Counted from the first letter of the stretch, positions 24,158-33,637 are shown. The stretch is DNA of 64,000 nt from DASTFP01 sp963744345 (GCA_963744345.1 CAVUTD010000026.1:1-64000); one strand, 5' to 3'. Notes: generated by a model not told the origin, from the sequence alone. A program made the numbers and translations.

Positions 24158-25100
24158 GCTCCGGCACCAGATAGCGATCGGGCTCCTTGACCTGTACCTT
24201 GACCTGTAAAGTACCCTTCTGCCGATTTGCTTCCGGCGCAATCTCAGCCACGAAACCGTTGTAGACGTGCTCAGGATAAGCCTCCGGCGTGATGCGGCAC
24301 GGCTGGGTGAGCCAGACTTTGGAGAGATCAGCCTCATTAAGATCGATTTCGACCTGCAGGTCCTTGGGATCCGCCACTGCAAGCAGCGCGGTGCTCGGAC
24401 CCTTGTCGCCGCCGAAGCTTTGCGGTGAGACTAACTCGTTTTCGTCAGCCAACTTCTCGAGAACAACTCCATCAATGGGTGAACGAATGATCGTCCAATC
24501 CAATTGCCGTCTCGCGTACTCCAACAAACCTTGAGCCTCCCGAAGTCCCGCTTCGGCTACATTGAGTTCAGCGAGTGCGTCATCGACCTGTTGCTCAGAC
24601 TCCACCCGTTGTTGGCGCAGCGTGTTGAGGCGGTTATACCGTGTTCGCCCGATTTGGACGGAAGCTTGAGCCCGGGCGAGCCGACCTTCCGCCTCGGTCA
24701 GTCTGGCACGCTGCTCTGAGTCATCGAGAAGAACCACCACCTGTCCTTTCTTGACCGGATCGCCCTTCTTCACGCCGATCCAGCGGACGATTCCGACAAA
24801 GCGAGGGCTTAGCTCGATGCGTTCTCGATTGATGATATACCCGCTCGTCGTCAGCAGCACATCACCGGCAGCCCCGGCAGATGGCGCGGCGGCGGGCAAG
24901 GCAGAGGGAGCACTTTCATCCGCTTGGTAAGGCTTGGTCTGCGAGACTAATCGCGTTGCGTCCGAGGCACGTGGCCACGCAAACCAGGCGGCCATGAGGA
25001 GAATGAGAACAACAGCGCCATAGATCAGCGCAGCGGAGATGCCGCGGGAAGATCGCTGGCCTTGCGGTATGCGCAGCTTGTCGAGATCGTCGCTTTTCAT
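24072..25100 (-). CDS. Periplasmic adaptor (HlyD/MacA-type) of an ABC exporter
   Basis: 342 residues. N-terminal span (AALIYGAVVLILLMAAWFAW), then a biotinyl-lipoyl-like half (GIVRWIGVKKGDPVKKGQVV, VLLDDSEQ), a long helical hairpin (RLTEAEGRLARAQASVQIGR; ALAELNVAEAGLREAQGLL), the second lipoyl half (WTIIRSPIDGVVLEKLADEN) and a beta-barrel (VEIDLNEADLSKVWLTQPCR). It links an inner-membrane exporter to the outer membrane or periplasm. It is the last gene of the ATPase-permease-permease-adaptor set. Its 3' end overlaps the secreted protein gene on the plus strand. Confidence 0.9.
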   Translation of the reverse strand: MKSDDLDKLRIPQGQRSSRGISAALIYGAVVLILLMAAWFAWPRASDATRLVSQTKPYQADESAPSALPAAAPSAGAAGDVLLTTSGYIINRERIELSPRFVGIVRWIGVKKGDPVKKGQVVVLLDDSEQRARLTEAEGRLARAQASVQIGRTRYNRLNTLRQQRVESEQQVDDALAELNVAEAGLREAQGLLEYARRQLDWTIIRSPIDGVVLEKLADENELVSPQSFGGDKGPSTALLAVADPKDLQVEIDLNEADLSKVWLTQPCRITPEAYPEHVYNGFVAEIAPEANRQKGTLQVKVQVKEPDRYLVPELSARVDFLGVSPPRSPLPAGSEAARADR

Positions 25101-25140
25101 CTGGCAGAGCGAGGCGAATTTCCACTCGCGTTTGTTTTTG

Positions 25141-26301
25141 TCACGTGGCCTTTAATGCGGAGATCACGGGAAGTCTGGCAGCCCGAATTGCCGGCAGCAA
25201 ACTTCCAACCAGGCCCACCACCACAGAGAACGCCAATCCTTGCGCAACAAGCATCGGCGTGACGCGAAAGTCAAACACCGATTCGCTGAAGGTTTCGAAG
25301 CTAAGCGTGCCCACACTCCAGCCATTAAAGACGAACGAAAACGCGCAACCCAAGGCTCCGCCGATGAGCGCGAGAAAGGCTCCTTCGGCCAGAAACCCAG
25401 CGAGGATGCTCTTACGTCGAAATCCGAGGACGCGAAGCGTGCCGATCTCTCGCGTGCGAGCTCCGACCGACGCGTACATCGTATTCATGGCCGCGAACAC
25501 TGCGCCAATGGACATGGTGGTCGCCAAAAAGCTGCCGAGGATCTTGATGAGTTTTACCGCGCCAATCTGCTCCTGATAGTAGTCCACCTCCGGTAGACCA
25601 CGGAGCTTGAAGCGTTTGTCGTTGTCGAGCTGGCGGATGATCCTTTCCCGAGCCGCGTCGCTGGCCGGCCGAAGCAACACACTGGAATAGTTCTCCCGAT
25701 CGAAAATTGAGCGGGCCTCATTGGAATCCATCCAGATTTCTGAATCGAAGGCGCTTCGGTTGCCATTGAAGTGGCCGACGACTTGGAGGGTTGCGGGTCC
25801 CGTCTTGAATGACTCTCCAATTTGCATCCCGGCAAGGCGGGCCGCCAGGCGCTCGCTCACGATCACTTCGCGCTTTCCGGGCGTAAACCACCGCCCTGCA
25901 GTGAGTCGCACTTGCGGACGCAATTTCGCTCCGAGTGGCGAGACGCCGCGGATAATCGCATTAGCTTCCCCGCGTCCTTCCCGCGGCACATTGATGACCA
26001 GGCTGAGGTCGCTGGAAGCCAAGGGCACGCCGGAGGAGTCACGTTCGATACCTTGAAGGTAGCGGATGATCCGATATTGTTCGGGCGTAATCTGGCTGGT
26101 GGATTCCGCGGTGGCGCCGCGACGAATAACGAGCAAATTCCTCGAGTCGCCCGTGTTACCGCTCGATTTTTCCAGACCGACGGCCAGCGATTGTATGACG
26201 ACAAAAACCGCCACCACGAGAGCAGTGCAGAGTACCGTGGCGAGGGTCGAGCGCCATCGCACCATGACGCTACGGATGTTGTAGGTGAACGGGAGTTTCA
26301 C
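25141..26301 (-). CDS. ABC transporter permease (MacB/FtsX type), second copy
   Basis: 386 residues with the MacB/FtsX topology: one N-terminal span (TLATVLCTALVVAVFVVIQS), a large periplasmic domain (ISQITPEQYRIIRYLQGIER; VRLTAGRWFTPGKREVIVSE) and three C-terminal spans (FLATTMSIGAVFAAMNTMYA; LAEGAFLALIGGALGCAFSF; QGLAFSVVVGLVGSLLPAIR). VGARTREIGTLRVLGFRRKS is the classic cytoplasmic coupling helix. It pairs with the preceding permease to make a heterodimer served by one ATPase. 4 bp separate the two genes. Confidence 0.9.
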   Translation of the reverse strand: MKLPFTYNIRSVMVRWRSTLATVLCTALVVAVFVVIQSLAVGLEKSSGNTGDSRNLLVIRRGATAESTSQITPEQYRIIRYLQGIERDSSGVPLASSDLSLVINVPREGRGEANAIIRGVSPLGAKLRPQVRLTAGRWFTPGKREVIVSERLAARLAGMQIGESFKTGPATLQVVGHFNGNRSAFDSEIWMDSNEARSIFDRENYSSVLLRPASDAARERIIRQLDNDKRFKLRGLPEVDYYQEQIGAVKLIKILGSFLATTMSIGAVFAAMNTMYASVGARTREIGTLRVLGFRRKSILAGFLAEGAFLALIGGALGCAFSFVFNGWSVGTLSFETFSESVFDFRVTPMLVAQGLAFSVVVGLVGSLLPAIRAARLPVISALKAT

Positions 26302-26305
26302 AGCC

Positions 26306-27436
26306 TTAGTCCAAAGTCTTGAGTCCCTCGACCACGCTCATTCGTGAGGCGGACCATGCGGGAGCGAGCGTGGAGATGACCCCGAGTATGCCGCCAATCA
26401 AGAGACCCAGCCCCGCGATACGCGGCGTGAGCTCAAACACGGGGAAGAAGCTGAATTTGCCGGAGCTGAAGAGAATTGCCGCGCCGCCGACGCCGGCGAT
26501 CGCTCCGGCCAGCGCCAGGCCGAAGCTTTCCGCCAGGATGCAAGCGACGAGTTGACGGCGCCGAAAGCCGAGGGCTTTAAGAACGGCCAGCTCGCGAAAT
26601 CGCTCGCGGATTGCCATGCTCATCGTGCTTGCGGTCACGAGCGCCAGCGTGAAAACGACCACAGTGCAAATTGAGTTGATCAGCAGGCTGATGTTCCCCC
26701 ACATCGAGACAAAACTCATCTGGAAGGCTCTCTCGGTTTCGGCACGAACCTCCGCGGATGTATTTGCGAAGGCCGCGTTGATGCGACGAAGGAGATCCGG
26801 GACCACTCCGGCGTTCTCGGCTCTAAGCCACCACATTCCGACGCGACCCCAGTTGTTCATGGCTTCATCAAGATACTTATGGTGGAACCACATGTTTGTA
26901 TCATCGATCGTGCCCTCGTAGATGCCGGCGATCTTCAATTGGAGATCCACGGGGAAAATCGTCCCCACCAGTGTGACCCGGTCGCCTACTTTGAGCCCGT
27001 AGCGCTTCGCGGTGTCTTTACCCACGATGCAGGAGTTTCGTGTCCGCTTCCACTCCTGGAGTTGATCGGAGGGAATCTTGGCTTCACCGAAGAGCTGCAA
27101 AAACTTCTCGGGATCGACTCCGAATTGTGCAAAGCCAAGGCTCTCGTCATCTTTGAATTTTCCTCCGAAAAAAGAGAACGGGGTGACGGCTGCGACGCCG
27201 GGCATGCGCGAGATGGTGGCAAGTTGCCGGGCGGGAAGAGTATTGGCCAGCGAGATTTTGTTGCGCACGGCGATTCTCAGTGAGGCGCCGATGTCCTCCG
27301 GAGGGATGGTCATCTCTCTAAGCGCCACCTGCAATGTCACGAATAAGAAGAGGCTTATCGCAACGCTGCCCGCGGTCAAAAATGAGCGCCGTTTATTGCG
27401 CAGAGCGTTCTTGAGAATGAAGCTGCCGAGAGACAT
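26306..27436 (-). CDS. ABC transporter permease (MacB/FtsX type), first copy
   Basis: 376 residues, same layout as its downstream partner: SFLTAGSVAISLFLFVTLQV (TM1), periplasmic part with VRNKISLANTLPARQLATIS and GLKVGDRVTLVGTIFPVDLQ, and three spans near the end with coupling helix AIRERFRELAVLKALGFRRR. LSTLAPAWSASRMSVVEGLK closes the protein. The start codon overlaps the end of the ATPase gene by one base, so it is tightly coupled to it. Substrate unknown; MacB-like pumps export peptides, lipids or antibiotics. Confidence 0.9.
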   Translation of the reverse strand: MSLGSFILKNALRNKRRSFLTAGSVAISLFLFVTLQVALREMTIPPEDIGASLRIAVRNKISLANTLPARQLATISRMPGVAAVTPFSFFGGKFKDDESLGFAQFGVDPEKFLQLFGEAKIPSDQLQEWKRTRNSCIVGKDTAKRYGLKVGDRVTLVGTIFPVDLQLKIAGIYEGTIDDTNMWFHHKYLDEAMNNWGRVGMWWLRAENAGVVPDLLRRINAAFANTSAEVRAETERAFQMSFVSMWGNISLLINSICTVVVFTLALVTASTMSMAIRERFRELAVLKALGFRRRQLVACILAESFGLALAGAIAGVGGAAILFSSGKFSFFPVFELTPRIAGLGLLIGGILGVISTLAPAWSASRMSVVEGLKTLD

Positions 27437-28143
27437 CAGATCTTCGCGAGAACCTGAGCGTTCTTCGCCTCAGGCAGCAGGCGTCCTTTCTCCAGGTGGA
27501 GCGAGCGTGTTCCCCGGCTGGCGGCACGCGGATCATGGGTCACCATAATCACGGTCTTTCCCGCCTCGCAGCTTAATGCTCGCAGGATCTCGAGGATGCT
27601 GTCCGCGGAATTAGCGTCGAGATTACCGGTGGGTTCGTCAGCAACAACAAGGCTGGGATCGGTGACGATGGCTCGGGCAATGGCGACGCGCTGCTCCTGG
27701 CCGCCGGACAACTGCCTGGGCAAATGTCGCGCGCGGTCGGAGAGGCCGACGAGTTCAAGCGCCGTTTCGACCATTTCCCTTCGTCTCGCTGGCGGAAGGG
27801 CGGTGAGTAAGAGCGGAAGTTCAACATTTTCTTGGGCAGTCAACACCGGGATGAGATTAAACGTCTGGAAAATGAAGCCGACGTTCTGGTTTCGCCAGTC
27901 GGCCAATTCAGATTCGTTAAGTTTCCCTACGTCGACGCCCTGGACCTGACATTCGCCAGCAGTTGGCCGGTCGATTCCTGCGATGATATGAAGCAGGGTG
28001 GACTTGCCTGATCCAGAGGGTCCCATGAGGGCAAGGAACTCCCCGGATTCAATGTCGAGGCTTACGTCATCCAAGGCGCGCACTTCTGTTTCTCCCGCAC
28101 CGTAGATCTTGGACAGCTCGCGGATCGAAACAATCGTACTCAT
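27436..28143 (-). CDS. ABC transporter ATP-binding protein (MacB/LolD class)
   Basis: 235 residues with Walker A (GPSGSGKSTLLHIIAGID), Q-loop (NVGFIFQTFNLIPVLT), signature (LSGGQEQRVAIARAI), Walker B (SLVVADEPTGNLD) and H-loop (VIMVTHDPRAA). The signature reads LSGGQEQ, and EPTGNLD is typical of the MacB/LolD/FtsE class, which fits the neighbouring permeases. It heads the four-gene set on the minus strand. Confidence 0.93.
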   Translation of the reverse strand: MSTIVSIRELSKIYGAGETEVRALDDVSLDIESGEFLALMGPSGSGKSTLLHIIAGIDRPTAGECQVQGVDVGKLNESELADWRNQNVGFIFQTFNLIPVLTAQENVELPLLLTALPPARRREMVETALELVGLSDRARHLPRQLSGGQEQRVAIARAIVTDPSLVVADEPTGNLDANSADSILEILRALSCEAGKTVIMVTHDPRAASRGTRSLHLEKGRLLPEAKNAQVLAKI

Positions 28144-28254
28144 GATGTCACTCTAGCGCATGGGTAGGTTTCTCTCACCTGGCGCCCGGATGGCCCTTCG
28201 ATTGGAGTCCTCCGTCGAAGTCTCGCCGGAAGTTTGATGTTTCGGCAGGGCCCC

Positions 28255-28716
28255 TTAGGAGGGCGGCTGAAGGACACGCACTTTCGGGTCGCTCTGCCGC
28301 TTTTCCTGGTAGATGTTCGGCGCGTTAGTCGATCTCACTTCGGCGCCGAGCAAGACGAATTCCGGATAGAAGCCGTTGCTTGCGGGTTCATAAACGGTAT
28401 CGCCGGAGAAATATCCGCTGATTCGGTATTCGTAGTTGTTATCGCTTCCGATTTTGCCCCGGGCTCGGTCGGGGGCCAGCGCACGTTGCTCGTTGAGCAT
28501 GACGAGACGTGCTGTTTTCCATGGTTTACCCGGCTCGCGTAACCAGCCCCACACTTTGTACTCCAACTTATACATACGGCGTCCAATAAAGTAATTCCCG
28601 GGAGCTTCTTGGCGAATGGCGTCGTTCATGGCGGCACGCGAGACAGTGCCGGTATCTACGGTTTCGCATCCCGCCAGCACCGCATTTAGCATCAAGGCAA
28701 CAAACCAGAATTTCAC
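28255..28716 (-). CDS. Small lipoprotein of unknown function
   Basis: 153 residues from GTG at 28716, whose GTGA overlaps the stop of the upstream gene. Upstream codons in the same frame lie inside that gene and are rejected. A short signal peptide ends in the lipobox LAGC (MLNAVLAGCETVDTG). The mature protein is Tyr/Trp/Arg-rich: YFIGRRMYKLEYKVWGWLRE, DNNYEYRISGYFSGDTVYEP, ASNGFYPEFVLLGAEV and QEKRQSDPKVRVLQPPS. Function unknown; probably anchored in the envelope. Confidence 0.75.
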   Translation of the reverse strand: MKFWFVALMLNAVLAGCETVDTGTVSRAAMNDAIRQEAPGNYFIGRRMYKLEYKVWGWLREPGKPWKTARLVMLNEQRALAPDRARGKIGSDNNYEYRISGYFSGDTVYEPASNGFYPEFVLLGAEVRSTNAPNIYQEKRQSDPKVRVLQPPS

Positions 28717-29639
28717 TGCACGCCGGCCTTCTCGATGAACGGAGCAATCCATTCCGCAAGCGCTTCCTCGGAGGTGATTTCGAGGTGTTCGGTCAGCGGG
28801 AAGAGATGCCAGATCTCCTGAAGGTTCGTCGTTTCGCCGGGCTGCAGGGTCACGTAAGGTCCGAGAGATTCGATCTCGAGAATCTCGGAATTGGCGAAGG
28901 TCTCGAAATTGGATCCACCATCGGGGTATAGGGCGGTGGGATCGTAATCGAAGCTTTTGATGAACAATGAGTCGTGCCAGAGGTAAGCGATCCATTTTTC
29001 ACGATGGGGAAGGCCGATCTTGATCCGCGGAGAGGAGTCTGCTTGCCGGAGCAGCCAAAATCTCCTGCCCAAAGTCAGCCTCAGATCGGAAAGATCGGTA
29101 TAGGGCCACAGAACGAGGCTGCGGTTCGGCAGCAGGTCTCCGGGGTGGTCACTGAGTGCCGGCTGCGGGATGATCTCCAAGCCTTCCGCCTGCATCACGG
29201 TGAGTGCCCAGACAGCCAAGGCTATCGGCTGGTCGCCTTCGTTCACTACGGTGTGACGCAGCGAAACTCGAGAACTCTGAGCAGCCGAAAGGATCCCGAG
29301 GGTCTTGCGAAGTCGCTGTGGCGTGATCTGGATGCTTTCGACGACCACTTCTCCTGAGAAGCTATCATAGCGCCAAGTCGCCGGAGTGTTGTCGACATGA
29401 TATGTGAGCACAGCGTCTTCCGGGGCAAGCCAGAGGCGATGTCCACCGCGGATGCGCCACTGTTGTTCTCCAGATCCTCCGAGTTGATCCTCGAAGGTCT
29501 TCAAGACGTTTTCTCCCTGCGTCGTCTTGTAAACCAAAATGCGGGGGCCCACGTCCGTCGTCACGAGCAGCTCGATATCATCATTCGCGAGCCGCAAGGT
29601 GTTGTTCCAGCCGCGGTAGGAGATGATTTCAGGATTCAT
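28713..29639 (-). CDS. Galactose-mutarotase-fold protein (DUF4380/aldose-epimerase-like)
   Basis: 308 residues of beta-sandwich character. LRLANDDIELLVTTDVGPRI is the usual N-terminal strand pair, GGHRLWLAPEDAVLTYHVDN matches the GGHRLW box I associate with DUF4380, and RKTLGILSAAQSSRVSLRHT, LALAVWALTVMQ and GRRFWLLRQADSSPRIKIGL follow. Catalytic residues for mutarotase activity cannot be confirmed. No signal peptide, so cytoplasmic. Its stop overlaps the lipoprotein start. Confidence 0.7.
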   Translation of the reverse strand: MNPEIISYRGWNNTLRLANDDIELLVTTDVGPRILVYKTTQGENVLKTFEDQLGGSGEQQWRIRGGHRLWLAPEDAVLTYHVDNTPATWRYDSFSGEVVVESIQITPQRLRKTLGILSAAQSSRVSLRHTVVNEGDQPIALAVWALTVMQAEGLEIIPQPALSDHPGDLLPNRSLVLWPYTDLSDLRLTLGRRFWLLRQADSSPRIKIGLPHREKWIAYLWHDSLFIKSFDYDPTALYPDGGSNFETFANSEILEIESLGPYVTLQPGETTNLQEIWHLFPLTEHLEITSEEALAEWIAPFIEKAGVQ

Positions 29640-29742
29640 GGACGGGATTGGTTTGCGACGAGTCCTTAAGGGGTCGCTCCGCAGCCCTTCTCCAATGCGA
29701 CTGACTGGCGCAGCGAGCGAAATCTGAAGCCATCAGGAGCGA

Positions 29743-30798
29743 TTAGCCACGTCGTTCGTCTTGTGTCAAGATCAGGCCCGCCACCTGCCGGTTATAGCCG
29801 ATGACCGTAACCAGAGCGTCGCCACGGCCGAGCTGCCGAAGCGCAAGAACTCCCGTGATGACTTGTTGCATCGCCGAACAGGCCAGCGCTTCCCCAAGAA
29901 CGGGCTTTGGAGTGAGCACCTTTTTGTGCGGGAGGTGTCTCGCAAGACAATTCTTCTCGGCGATATCCAGGCGGGTTCCCGAAGCGCACGAGACGGAAAC
30001 CTGAACGCGCGCGCCAGGCAACAGATCGTCCAAGACGGCATCAAGAAGGGCTTCCGTGTCTTTTTCGGTTGGACACGAATAGCCGCAATGTATTGCAGAC
30101 AGCCGGCATCCCGTTTCGCACGGGCGCGTCAGAACAATCGCCGCAGCGCCTTCCGAAAAGACTGACGCATGGTTGCATCCATTTTGGATCAATCCCCAAC
30201 GGCTATACGCCTCGCAAGTGATCCAGTCCAGTTCCTGGGCGCTGCTGACGACGCAGAACTCTGCCTCACCCGCCGCCAGCAGTTCGCAGCCCGTCCGGAT
30301 TGCCGCCAAGCTAACGGTTGCATCGCCAACCAAGGTAAGCACTTCGCCATGCAAGCCGAGCCCGGCAGCGATGTGGCTGGCGGGAGCGTTGTAGACCGTT
30401 TCCGGGAAAAGCAGCGGACTGCCCGCTCCCTCTCCCCGTTCGACGATGTCGGAGAAGAATCGCCTCGTATAAATGACTCCGCCGTCTGAGGCGGCAAAGA
30501 TTAGCGCAGTGCGCCCCAGCTGATCCGGCGTCAGTCTGGCCGAGCTGACCGCGTCAGTGACAGCGGCAACCGCCAAGTGCGAAATAACACTGGAACGGCG
30601 TAGACGAGGCAGCGTCGTGCACTCACGCAGGAGCTCTTCCGGCACGCGCAGAATCGGGACACATTTCTTGGAGATGGGATTCTCAAGCCAAAGGGCAGGG
30701 GGACGCTTATCTTCGTAAATCGCTTGCCGCACGAACTCGAGATCGCGCCCGAGCGGTGTGATCCACCCGATGCCTGCGATGCCGGCGGTAATCATCAA
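29743..30798 (-). CDS. Inactive ketoacyl-synthase-like protein (chain-length-factor type)
   Basis: 351 residues, shorter than the 400-420 of active enzymes, with a thiolase fold: GIAGIGWITPLGRDLEFVRQ at the start and YNAPASHIAAGLGLHGE before the nucleophile elbow. The active-site Cys position reads LVGDATVSLAA, so Cys is replaced by Asp. The HGTGT and GHxxGAAG His sites are replaced (SCASGT; GEALACSA). It is therefore catalytically dead but probably dimerises with the active KS next to it, whose stop it overlaps (ATGA), as KS-beta/CLF proteins do in type II polyketide and aryl polyene systems. Confidence 0.75.
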   Translation of the reverse strand: MMITAGIAGIGWITPLGRDLEFVRQAIYEDKRPPALWLENPISKKCVPILRVPEELLRECTTLPRLRRSSVISHLAVAAVTDAVSSARLTPDQLGRTALIFAASDGGVIYTRRFFSDIVERGEGAGSPLLFPETVYNAPASHIAAGLGLHGEVLTLVGDATVSLAAIRTGCELLAAGEAEFCVVSSAQELDWITCEAYSRWGLIQNGCNHASVFSEGAAAIVLTRPCETGCRLSAIHCGYSCPTEKDTEALLDAVLDDLLPGARVQVSVSCASGTRLDIAEKNCLARHLPHKKVLTPKPVLGEALACSAMQQVITGVLALRQLGRGDALVTVIGYNRQVAGLILTQDERRG

Positions 30799-31961
30799 CG
30801 GTGTTCGAGCAGCACGGCAGCGTTTGCTCCTCCAAAGCCAAAAGAATTCGAGATTACCCGGCGAGCTTTGGCGGGTCGGATTTCGTTCGCGACGATATCG
30901 AGCGGGAACTCCGACGCGGCAAAGTTGATGTTAGCGGGAAGGAATTTTTCATGGAGAGCGAGGCAGCAGAAGGCGGCTTCGATTGCTCCCGCGGCGCCCA
31001 GGGCATGGCCGGTCATACTCTTGGTGCTGCTGACCGGAGCATCGGGACACAAATCCAGGATGGCACGCGCTTCCGTCGAATCGTTCAACGGGGTGCCGGT
31101 TCCGTGCGCGTTGATGTAGTCTACGCTGGCGGGGTCCGCGCCCGCGCTTTCGAGCGCTCGACGCATCGCGTTAAGCGGTCCGCAACCGGAGGGATGCGGC
31201 TGCGTGAGATGGTAGGTGTCCGCAGAGCTTCCGTAGCCAGTGATACAAAGCCCGGAATCTCCTCTTTCCAGACAGAACAGAGCGGCGCCTTCGCCGAGGA
31301 CGAGCCCGGTGCGCTGCGCATCAAATGGGCGACACTTATCCGTCGTCGAAGCGCGCAGGCAATCGAAGCCTGCAAAGACAAGCTCTGACAACGCATCATA
31401 CCCTCCAGCGATAAGTCGTCGAGCTGTGCCCACTCGAATCATCTGGCACGCAAGGCCCAAGGCATTTGTTCCGGAAGCGCAGGCGTTGGAAACGATCCGA
31501 ATCGGGCAGCGGAAATCGAAAACCGACATCGCTTGCAACACCGGCTCGTGCGGCACGTAACCGCGCACCCTCCGCGTGGCCGACCAAGCGGGCGACCCGG
31601 AAGCCAAGGCTCGATAGAATTCCTGACCCAATAACATTTCGCCACTCGTAGTGCCGATCACGAGACCGTCGGGAACGAATCCAGGTCGGTGCGCGAGAGC
31701 CTCTCCTAACGCGACCAGAATCATCTGCGCCGCGCGCGTCCATCGCTTCGACCGGGGAGTGATGGCCGCCGCCGTGTCGCGGAGGCTTTCTTCAACCTGC
31801 CCCGCCGTCTTGGTTTGCGATTTGGCGACAGAAAAGAGCCGCACAGGTCCGATACCGTCTCGTGAATGGCGCAGACTTTTCGCGGTTGCCTGCAAACCGA
31901 TGCCTAGCGGACTGACACAGCCAAAGCCGGAAATTTCAATCGTTGGAAACGCCACCCGCAT
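30795..31961 (-). CDS. Beta-ketoacyl synthase (FabF/KS-alpha type)
   Basis: 388 residues. Catalytic Cys in IVSNACASGTNALGLA, His in INAHGTGTPLNDSTEA and the second His in TGHALGAAGAIEAAF, with the closing NSFGFGGANAAVLLE. It condenses acyl-ACP with malonyl-ACP. Coupled to the inactive homologue downstream, it looks like the KS-alpha partner. No ACP, ketoreductase, dehydratase or acyltransferase gene is next to it, so the product cannot be predicted; the MATE gene upstream on the same strand (39 bp apart) may export it. Confidence 0.88.
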   Translation of the reverse strand: MRVAFPTIEISGFGCVSPLGIGLQATAKSLRHSRDGIGPVRLFSVAKSQTKTAGQVEESLRDTAAAITPRSKRWTRAAQMILVALGEALAHRPGFVPDGLVIGTTSGEMLLGQEFYRALASGSPAWSATRRVRGYVPHEPVLQAMSVFDFRCPIRIVSNACASGTNALGLACQMIRVGTARRLIAGGYDALSELVFAGFDCLRASTTDKCRPFDAQRTGLVLGEGAALFCLERGDSGLCITGYGSSADTYHLTQPHPSGCGPLNAMRRALESAGADPASVDYINAHGTGTPLNDSTEARAILDLCPDAPVSSTKSMTGHALGAAGAIEAAFCCLALHEKFLPANINFAASEFPLDIVANEIRPAKARRVISNSFGFGGANAAVLLEHR

Positions 31962-32000
31962 GGAATTCGTCGCCGTACATTCGCTGAGTTGAGTCTTCCC

Positions 32001-33443
32001 TCAAAAGGAATTTAATGCCCGCTTTACGCGCAGCAGGACACGCCCAACAAGAGCTGCTGCGGCGAGCGCGAGTCCCGTAACGAAGCCGAACCAGATGCCG
32101 GAGGGACCGTATCCGAGTTGGAATGCGGAGAGATAGGAGACCGGCAGTGCCACCAGCCAATACGAAAGGATACCCATAATCATCGGTGTCCGTGTGTCTT
32201 CGAAACCTCTTAGAGCGCCCGAAGAGGTGATCTGAACTCCATCAAAAATTTGGAAAATTCCTGCAATAAGCAGGAGGTGCGCGGCAAGGGCTGTAACCGC
32301 CGTATCCGAGACGAACCACGTCGCGATCGTGGCTCCCGCCGTCATGAAAATGATAGCGAAGACGGCCATGATCATCACCGCCATTCCCAACGCACCGAAG
32401 ATGATCGGGAAGTAACGTTCTTTCTCTCCTGATCCGCGAGCTTGACCGATCCGGACGCTTACCGACTGGGATAGACCCAGCGGAATCATGAATGTGGTCG
32501 CTGCGCAGGTGATGGCGATCTGATGCGCGGCGAGTGCGCTCGCGCCCAGCCAGCCCATCATCAAAGATCCGAAGGAAAAGCCGCTTATCTCCGCGAGGTG
32601 CATGCCCCCCGTCGGCAGACCGATCGCCAGCAGTCGGCGCACTTCCCCCACAGGGCTGCTCCCGAACCAAGTAGCGGGAAGGTATGCCTTCAGCTCCGGA
32701 GCTAGCAGCAAATAGCTAACGATCGCTACGGCCACACAGCTGCGGGCAAGCAGCGTCGCCACGCCCGCGCCGTCAAGCCCCATCGCCGGCATGCCCAGAT
32801 TTCCATAGATGAAAACCCAGTTCAACGCAACGTTGAGCAACACGCCTGCCAGCGTGATCCAGAAGGGTATCCATGGACGCGAAAGTGCCTCACAGAAGTT
32901 CTTCGCTGCCGTCGTAACAAAAACCGGCACCGCGGACCATGAGCAAAGTAGAAGAAAATTCCTGGAGGCAGCGTTAATTTCAGCGCCCTGGCCGAGCCAA
33001 GGCAGGAGCGGAAGTGCGGCGTGAGCTGCGGTGGCCACGAAAAGGCCAAGAACAGCTCCGATCCCCAGTCCGGCGCGCAGGGCTTCGCCGGATATATGAT
33101 TGCGACCGCTTCCGAACGCGTGTGACGCTCGCACACTGACCGAGGAAAGCGTGGCGAAGCCAAAAACCAGCGGGACGGCGAGCAACGTATTTGCAAACGC
33201 GCCAGCAGCCAGTGGAGTCACACCCAGGCGGCCCACCATGATCGTGTCCGTCAGTCCCATCAGCATCTGGCCCAGGAAGCCCGCGACGATCGGCACCGCC
33301 AACGCCAAGGTACGGCGATTTTCGAAAAGGGATCGCGCTAGAAGCAATTCAGGCGGCGAAGGCCGCGGCAAAGGGGAAAGAAACTGGCGCGAATGCGGAG
33401 CGCTGAGTGATAAAGGGAGCGCCGTGTGAATGGAGGCAAGCAA
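32001..33443 (-). CDS. MATE family efflux transporter
   Basis: 480 residues as drawn, with two MATE repeats of six spans: LALAVPIVAGFLGQMLMGLT, DTIMVGRLGVTPLAAGAFAN, LLLCSWSAVPVFVTTAAKNF, GLPTGGMHLAEISGFSFGSL, AHQIAITCAATTFMIPLGLS and QSVSVRIGQARGSGE. It exports drugs or cationic organics with Na+ or H+ coupling. The first 35 residues are not typical and reach to the edge of the IS110 upstream region, so the true start is probably near 33340 (LLLARSLFENRRTL). It lies just before the two ketoacyl-synthase-like genes on the same strand. Confidence 0.9.
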   Translation of the reverse strand: MLASIHTALPLSLSAPHSRQFLSPLPRPSPPELLLARSLFENRRTLALAVPIVAGFLGQMLMGLTDTIMVGRLGVTPLAAGAFANTLLAVPLVFGFATLSSVSVRASHAFGSGRNHISGEALRAGLGIGAVLGLFVATAAHAALPLLPWLGQGAEINAASRNFLLLCSWSAVPVFVTTAAKNFCEALSRPWIPFWITLAGVLLNVALNWVFIYGNLGMPAMGLDGAGVATLLARSCVAVAIVSYLLLAPELKAYLPATWFGSSPVGEVRRLLAIGLPTGGMHLAEISGFSFGSLMMGWLGASALAAHQIAITCAATTFMIPLGLSQSVSVRIGQARGSGEKERYFPIIFGALGMAVMIMAVFAIIFMTAGATIATWFVSDTAVTALAAHLLLIAGIFQIFDGVQITSSGALRGFEDTRTPMIMGILSYWLVALPVSYLSAFQLGYGPSGIWFGFVTGLALAAAALVGRVLLRVKRALNSF

Positions 33444-33637
33444 TAAACCGGCTGCGCATTGGAGCTTTGGAAAGAAGCCCGTCTAGAAGCATGGTTCCGG
33501 ATGCGGTGGGCAAGGCACTGGTGAGAGGCTGGCGTAAAAGCCGGCCCCATCCCGATTAGAAGATTACCGATCTTTTTCTTATCCACCATCCGGGCCGCCT
33601 GTTCACACGGCGCATAACTTAACAGAGAGAAAACCTT
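33444..33637 (+). ncRNA. Possible bridge-RNA region of the IS110 element
   Basis: A 194-bp non-coding stretch lies directly before the IS110 transposase start. In IS110-group elements (IS621) the left non-coding end encodes a bridge RNA of about 177 nt. Short self-complementary segments are visible (GGCTGGCG...AAAAGCCGGCC around 33528-33546; the GCCGCCTGTTCACACGGCGC segment near 33595). The element ends and RNA boundaries cannot be fixed by eye, and members of the IS1111 group carry the RNA downstream instead. Confidence 0.3.

Noticed and set aside
29743..30798. Second active ketoacyl synthase
   Set aside because: Cys and both His of the active site are replaced.
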